Shown here: piece after piece, positions 60,202 through 64,000 of the stretch | How positions within the stretch are numbered: the first letter of the stretch is position 1 | Layout: each line of letters starts with the position of its first letter | Assembly: GCA_030737875.1 (NCBI GenBank) | Contig: CM060923.1 | Span: 175,191,696-175,255,695, forward strand | Length of the DNA: 64,000 nucleotides | Reading direction: 5' to 3' | DNA from: Allium sativum | Taxonomy: Eukaryota > Streptophyta > Magnoliopsida > Asparagales > Amaryllidaceae | Position numbers and translations under genes: made by a program | Notes under the pieces: model-generated | The model's database searches: none | Told to the model about the DNA's origin: nothing | What the model saw: only the letters and a program-made list of their open reading frames with translations

Positions 60202-60532
60202 TGTTGAGACAAGTCCCACATTGGGGAATTTGTAAAATGAATCCTGTATAACTATAATGAGTTCACCCTTCACATTGCCAATTGGTTTTGTGATAATCCG
60301 GTGTTCTCTAACATGGTATCAGAGCAGGTTTAATTCGTGCGCACAATGCCACACTTATCCACGTCACCCAATATAAGGGTCCACGTGTTAGGCTCATGAT
60401 ATGCCACACGTGCGGGGGCGTGTTGAGACAAGTCCCACATTGGGGAATTTGTAAAATGAATCCTGTATAACTATAATGAGTTCACCCTTCACATTTCCAA
60501 TTGGTTTTGTGATAATCCGGGGTTCTCTAACA
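60202..60532 (+). mobile_element. Complete TRIM (331 bp)
   Basis: Terminal-repeat retrotransposon in miniature. LTRs of 112 bp at 60202-60313 and 60421-60532 (TGTTGAGACAAGTCCCACATT to TTCTCTAACA) differ at two positions by eye. Primer-binding site TGGTATCAGAGC at 60314-60325, directly after the first LTR; a purine-rich GCGGGGGCG before the second. Perfect 5-bp target copies GTTTG at 60197-60201 and 60533-60537. The 107-bp inside has no coding capacity, so movement would need proteins from another element. Confidence 0.96.
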
Positions 60533-61342
60533 GTTTGTTTCATCAATATCATCAATAAAGCAGACAAGATCATAATTGATAATGAGAAACTATATAGCGA
60601 ACAGTAGTCATACTCATTAGCTACATGAACCCAATGAACAAAATTAAGCTGCAAAACGGATGTTGGATTTAGAAAATTGCTGAATCAAACTCATTATTTT
60701 GGTTTGAACACCTAAAATACTATGCCCCCTCAAGCATGGATCCTGGCCCTAGTTAAAATGTGAAATTGAACTTAAAATTTATGTTACATACTCACATTAT
60801 TTTGTGCCCTATCAAACTAAACACAGAACACTTCAGCACGAATTACTACATATCTCATGCAATATATTCCATCCAAATTTTTCAAAAGTATGATTCCATA
60901 TTAAGTTCAATATCGTGCAAGAAACTAAAGTAAAGGACATGAATAAATTACCATAAGACATTTTTATGCCCGATTTGGACGGATATGATACTTTCGGTAA
61001 GGCCGACTTTTATACAAAAGAAGTTATTACAAACTTCAGAATGTTTGCAACAACAAAATTAACTTAATTGCTAAGAAATTCATCAGAAATGCATTATACC
61101 AAAAGAAAAGAATTACCGAAAATTCAAACTTCAAAGAGCGATTCTGAAGTAGTGCCTACAACATAAGAAATAGAATAACATATGATTTCACAATCGAATA
61201 GCTATAAAAACATCCCAGAATTTAAAGGGTAAACTGATTTAGAATATGGAAGAAATAATAGTTCCAGTATGTGAAAGATTTTCGAATTCAACTAGTTTCA
61301 ATGCAACACTAGGAAACCTTTTATTTTACCATAAACAAATCA
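60533..61342. other. 3' flank of the COBRA-like pseudogene
   Basis: AT-rich, no coding content. The part near 61342 may be its 3' UTR. Confidence 0.55.
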
Positions 61343-61934
61343 TTACATTACACAATACCATCCAATCACAGGCTCGACTAATTTAATTTTCAATGGAGGA
61401 ACCAACAATATACATAACAAACAAATAAATGACATCTTAAAAGATGAACCACCATTGGGTAACCAAGGGTAAGCATCATGAAGCGGCATCACACAGTCAA
61501 GTCCATTAAAATAAAAACGTCTTGGAAACGGCCATCCTTTCTCGAAGGAGAACCTAGATAAATCCTTCCTAAATGAAACCTCCGACTGCACATTACCATA
61601 AGGACCAACCGCCATCAACAAATCGTTTTAGAACTTAACCCCCCATAACATTATAGTATCGTCTGTATAAAAAACACTCCTGATCAGTAAACGACATACA
61701 TTTCCAATTTTAAAATACAGAAGATGAAATCAAGAAAACGTAAATGGCATACTGATGGAAGCGTAAGGATTCAAAGACTTGTAGTTGCAGCTGAATATGT
61801 TAGTGACGTTATCGAAGTAAGGGCGTTGTACCACCAAATTCTACTGAATGTAGTTAGTTCTGTAATTGAAGTTGGTTATGGTCACCTTCACTCTCCAGTA
61901 TTCCTTATAGTTTAGCTTCACGTGCCAGTGCACT

Positions 61935-62243
61935 CAGGCCCCACCCTAGGCATAAGCCTACTAGGCGGCTTCCTAGGGCCTCCGGCAAGGAAGGGGCCTC
62001 ATACAATTTTTTTTTGTATTTATATACTTGATACTGGAATGTTTACAAAAGGAATAGCAGCTGGGTGGAATTGCATTTGTCTTTCATGTTGTAAATCCGA
62101 AGTTTGAAACCTGGGAAGCATTGAGGGATGCAGATTTTTACTACATGCTAATTTTTTGTCTTTAAGCTTGGGCTAAGGGCCTCTAATTTGTTAGTTATCT
62201 TTTACTTTGGCCCTAGGCCTCCAAATTGTCAGGGCCGACCCTG
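61935..62243. mobile_element. Non-autonomous hAT element (MITE, 309 bp)
   Basis: Begins CAGGCCCCACCCTAGGC and ends (reverse complement) CAGGGTCGGCCCTGAC: imperfect terminal inverted repeats with the CAGG start typical of plant hAT elements; CTAGGGCC occurs inside both ends. Perfect 8-bp target copies AGTGCACT at 61927-61934 and 62244-62251, the hAT length. No transposase. It sits in a COBL exon within the codons for R-V-H of CPIRVHW. Confidence 0.88.
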
Positions 62244-62639
62244 AGTGCACTCTGATAGGGCACACGTGAGATGTACATTGTACTAATTGAATTAATGAGC
62301 TTTTGCTAGGGCCATTTACCGCTGATGCTAAGTAGGGTGAGTCTCCCCTAAGTGAAAATTTTAACAAGTTATCATCTTGGATAGAAGATTTCAGTAAAAA
62401 GACAAAAAAGAAGAGTAATGTTACTGTATGAACTACTTACTCTACACAAATTCTAGGGTGTGTTAAGTTGTTCTGACATCCATATGAATATATTCGGCAA
62501 TTGATGATCGTATCGTTGTAGAAGGAAGAAAGTGAAATGCAACATGTGGGAGCTTTATTCGCAAGAAATTGAGAGTATGTGCATGAAACATTCCATGTCA
62601 CTATGCAGATAAAATGAAAAATATATAACTAGTATAAAT

Positions 62640-62995
62640 ACAACAGTTACAAATCCTAGTATTCAGACGCTTCCTTAAAAATACCAATATAGTAGCTCAT
62701 CAGCCAGAGCATTGAGATGTCAAACGAAATATGCGGCGACCATGTTGTTAATTTCTTTAAATGACATAAATTAGTCAGGAGTTTATGAGCCGTGCCCGAT
62801 TTACCCAAGTATTCAAGGAAAGATTTAAAAAAGAACTCATTTAATTACTACGTATTTCTACATCGCTAGAAAGATACCAAATGTAGCTCATTTGGCCAAA
62901 ACACTCAGTTTCCAAATGAAACATGCAAGGATCTCAGTATTAATTCATTTGATTAACCTATATTACTCAAGCATTTACAAACAGATACTCTGAGT
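62640..62995. repeat. Degenerate repeats in the COBL intron
   Basis: Two copies of a 150-180-bp unit (ATACCAAnnTAGTAGCTCATn.GCCA.AGCA.T.AG, near 62680 and 62866), both in the intron 62601-63021. A third copy starts at 63869 and runs to the window end. Origin unknown; no clear termini. Confidence 0.7.
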
Positions 62996-63586
62996 ATTAA
63001 AAAGAAAAAATTTCTTACTTACTCATTGCTTGTGTGGTTCTTCCCCCATCAGGACTAATGAACTTGCTAGGCTTGACAATCTTAGCAGGCCCGCATGTAA
63101 TACCTGGCCGAGGAGCTTGAAGAGTGAAATTGTTGGGCACTCTCACAGTTCTATTTGTAGTACCGAACTAGCCCACACTGATTTGAAATGAACTAGCAGC
63201 AGTGGTCGGATCCTGAGCCCAAGAACTAAGCACGTCTCCTTTATAGCAATTCAAAATTTGTTGAATGTACAGGGTCCTAGGAAGTAAATCCACTACTACA
63301 GTGTCTTTTTTACACCAGTGAGGGGTGTCACCTTTGAACTTGGAACAATCGCCATGCTCGGTTGTTTGGATTTCCATCATCTGCCATATTACTTCTTGCT
63401 TGGCCCATGTCCAGCCCAAGGTCCATTCATGTGATTGAATATGCCGATATAGTCAATAATTATATATTGTAACCACAACCTGAATGTTTATAATATCACT
63501 TATCATTGTGCCTTTTATAGATATATGTAGTAAGACAGTATCTATACTTAGAACATAACCATTCGAAGACTAAAACATAATGTCCC

Positions 63587-63868
63587 ATTTAACTGTAATG
63601 TTTGCGTTAGGGTCTAAAGGATCAAATGCATCTGATACAGTAAATTTTTGGATAATATAATTTCCATATATAAAACAATAGCAAAAGAAGTTTTAGCTAT
63701 TAGAATTCCCACTTGCTTTCTTAAACCGGTTTAAGAAAGCAAGTGGGAATTCTAATGTCTAAAACTTCTTTTGCTACAGCTTTATATATGGAAATTATAG
63801 TATCTAAAACTTTACCATATCAGATGCATATGATTCTTTGGACCCTAAAACAAACATAACAGTTAAAT
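63587..63868. repeat. 282-bp palindrome without spacer (inverted COBL duplication)
   Basis: Exact centre between 63727 and 63728 (AAACC|GGTTT). The inner ~25 bases of each arm are perfect; outer parts differ by scattered changes. Arms end at ATTTAACTGT (63587) and ACAGTTAAAT (63868). The left arm is part of a COBL exon and its upstream intron on the minus strand; the right arm carries the same on the plus strand (acceptor TATCAG, exon from 63824, peptide DAYDSLDPKTNITVK). Confidence 0.92.
63824..63867 (+). pseudogene. Mirror-image COBL exon fragment
   Basis: Plus-strand copy of the start of the COBL exon seen at 63631-63587. It encodes AYDSLDPKTNITVK, closer to the common COBRA form (AYD.LDP.GNIT.KW) at the second residue than the minus-strand copy (AFDPLDPNANITVK). 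It breaks off exactly at the palindrome end, before the Trp-Asp of KWD; the following bases are intron-like repeat, not exon. Confidence 0.85.
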
Positions 63869-64000
63869 TACTACATATTTCTACATCGCCAAAAAGATGC
63901 CAAATGTAGCTCGATTGGCCAAAGCACTCAGTTACCAAATGAAACATGCAAGAATCTTTGTGTGAATTCGTTTGAATAACCTATATTACTCAAACGTTTA
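63869..64000. repeat. Third copy of the COBL-intron repeat
   Basis: TACTACATATTTCTACATCGCC onward matches 62846-62985 in the same orientation with about 85% identity by eye. Continues past the window end. Confidence 0.8.

Larger units (their letters stand above)
61343..63631 (-). pseudogene. COBRA-like (COBL) pseudogene
   Basis: COBRA-like proteins are GPI-anchored wall proteins that help orient cellulose. Minus-strand exons with GT/AG borders: 63631-63555 (DAFDPLDPNANITVKWDIM), 63479-63022 (YRHIQS, GWTWAKQEVIW, GDCSKFKGDTPHWCKKD, SSWAQDP, TCGPAKIV), 62600-62441 (MTWNVSCTYSQFLANKAPTC, LSSFYNDTI, GCQNN), 62347-61753 (SPYLASAVNGP, VQCTSHVCPIRVHW, NYKEYWRVKVTITNFNYR), 61662-61343 (MLWGVKF, NDLLMAVGPYGNVQSE, GWPFPRRFYFNG, AYPWLPNG, hydrophobic end fitting a GPI signal). 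Phases join correctly. Five in-frame stops: 63570-63572, 63453-63455, 63168-63170, 61841-61843, 61628-61630. The exon 62347-61753 is split by a hAT MITE. The first exon with the signal peptide is not found; a palindrome takes its place. Retained introns show it arose by gene duplication, not retroposition. Confidence 0.9.

Noticed and set aside
63587..63868. Palindrome as a foldback MITE
   Set aside because: Both arms carry COBL exon sequence, there is no spacer and no target duplication outside the arms.

Overview
The window is plant nuclear DNA, almost certainly from a eudicot with a large, repeat-rich genome. The evidence is chromovirus and Tat-type LTR retrotransposons, a plant CACTA transposon with a spliced Ptta/En/Spm-type gene, a TRIM, a hAT MITE, and decayed copies of two plant gene families (a COBRA-like protein and a GPI-anchored lipid-transfer-type protein). 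I cannot name the species. No intact host gene is visible, and nearly every base belongs to a transposable element or a pseudogene.

Left part (1-30104): a nested stack that continues out of the window on the left. From inside out it holds: element E0 (+ strand chromovirus, pol end plus a 6.3-kb 3' LTR, 1-7132); element E1 (- strand chromovirus, 7133-16680), whose 3' LTR is interrupted by E0; LTR 'X' (+, 16681-18488), interrupted by E1; element E2 (+ chromovirus, 18489-27056), whose 5' LTR is interrupted by X; and the 3' part of a CACTA transposon (27057-30104), interrupted by E2. E1, X and E2 are one family (LTRs about 3 kb, PBS TGGTATCAGAGC). LTR divergence, by eye about 0.8% in E1 and 1.8% in E2, agrees with E2 being older. 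E1 and E2 are both defective: stop codons and a frameshift in E2, and a lost integrase core in E1.

Middle (30105-59291): low-complexity intergenic DNA with a two-exon LTPG-like pseudogene (30881-31449), then one old Tat-lineage Ty3/gypsy element (34016-59291, degenerate TSD GCTGC/GTTGC). It carries decayed gag, protease, RT, RNase H, a second archaeal-type RNase H and integrase on the + strand, and a long antisense ORF on the - strand, as is known for Retand/Grande-like elements. Two solo LTRs of one long-LTR family (6.1 and 5.6 kb, same orientation) sit in its 5' LTR and in its antisense ORF, each with its own 5-bp target duplication.

Right part (59292-64000): host DNA with a complete 331-bp TRIM (TSD GTTTG) and a COBRA-like pseudogene on the - strand. 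The pseudogene keeps its exon-intron structure but has five in-frame stops and a 309-bp hAT MITE in one exon. Its second exon forms one arm of a 282-bp palindrome without a spacer. The mirror copy on the + strand encodes the same peptide start, so the palindrome is an inverted gene duplication and not a MITE.
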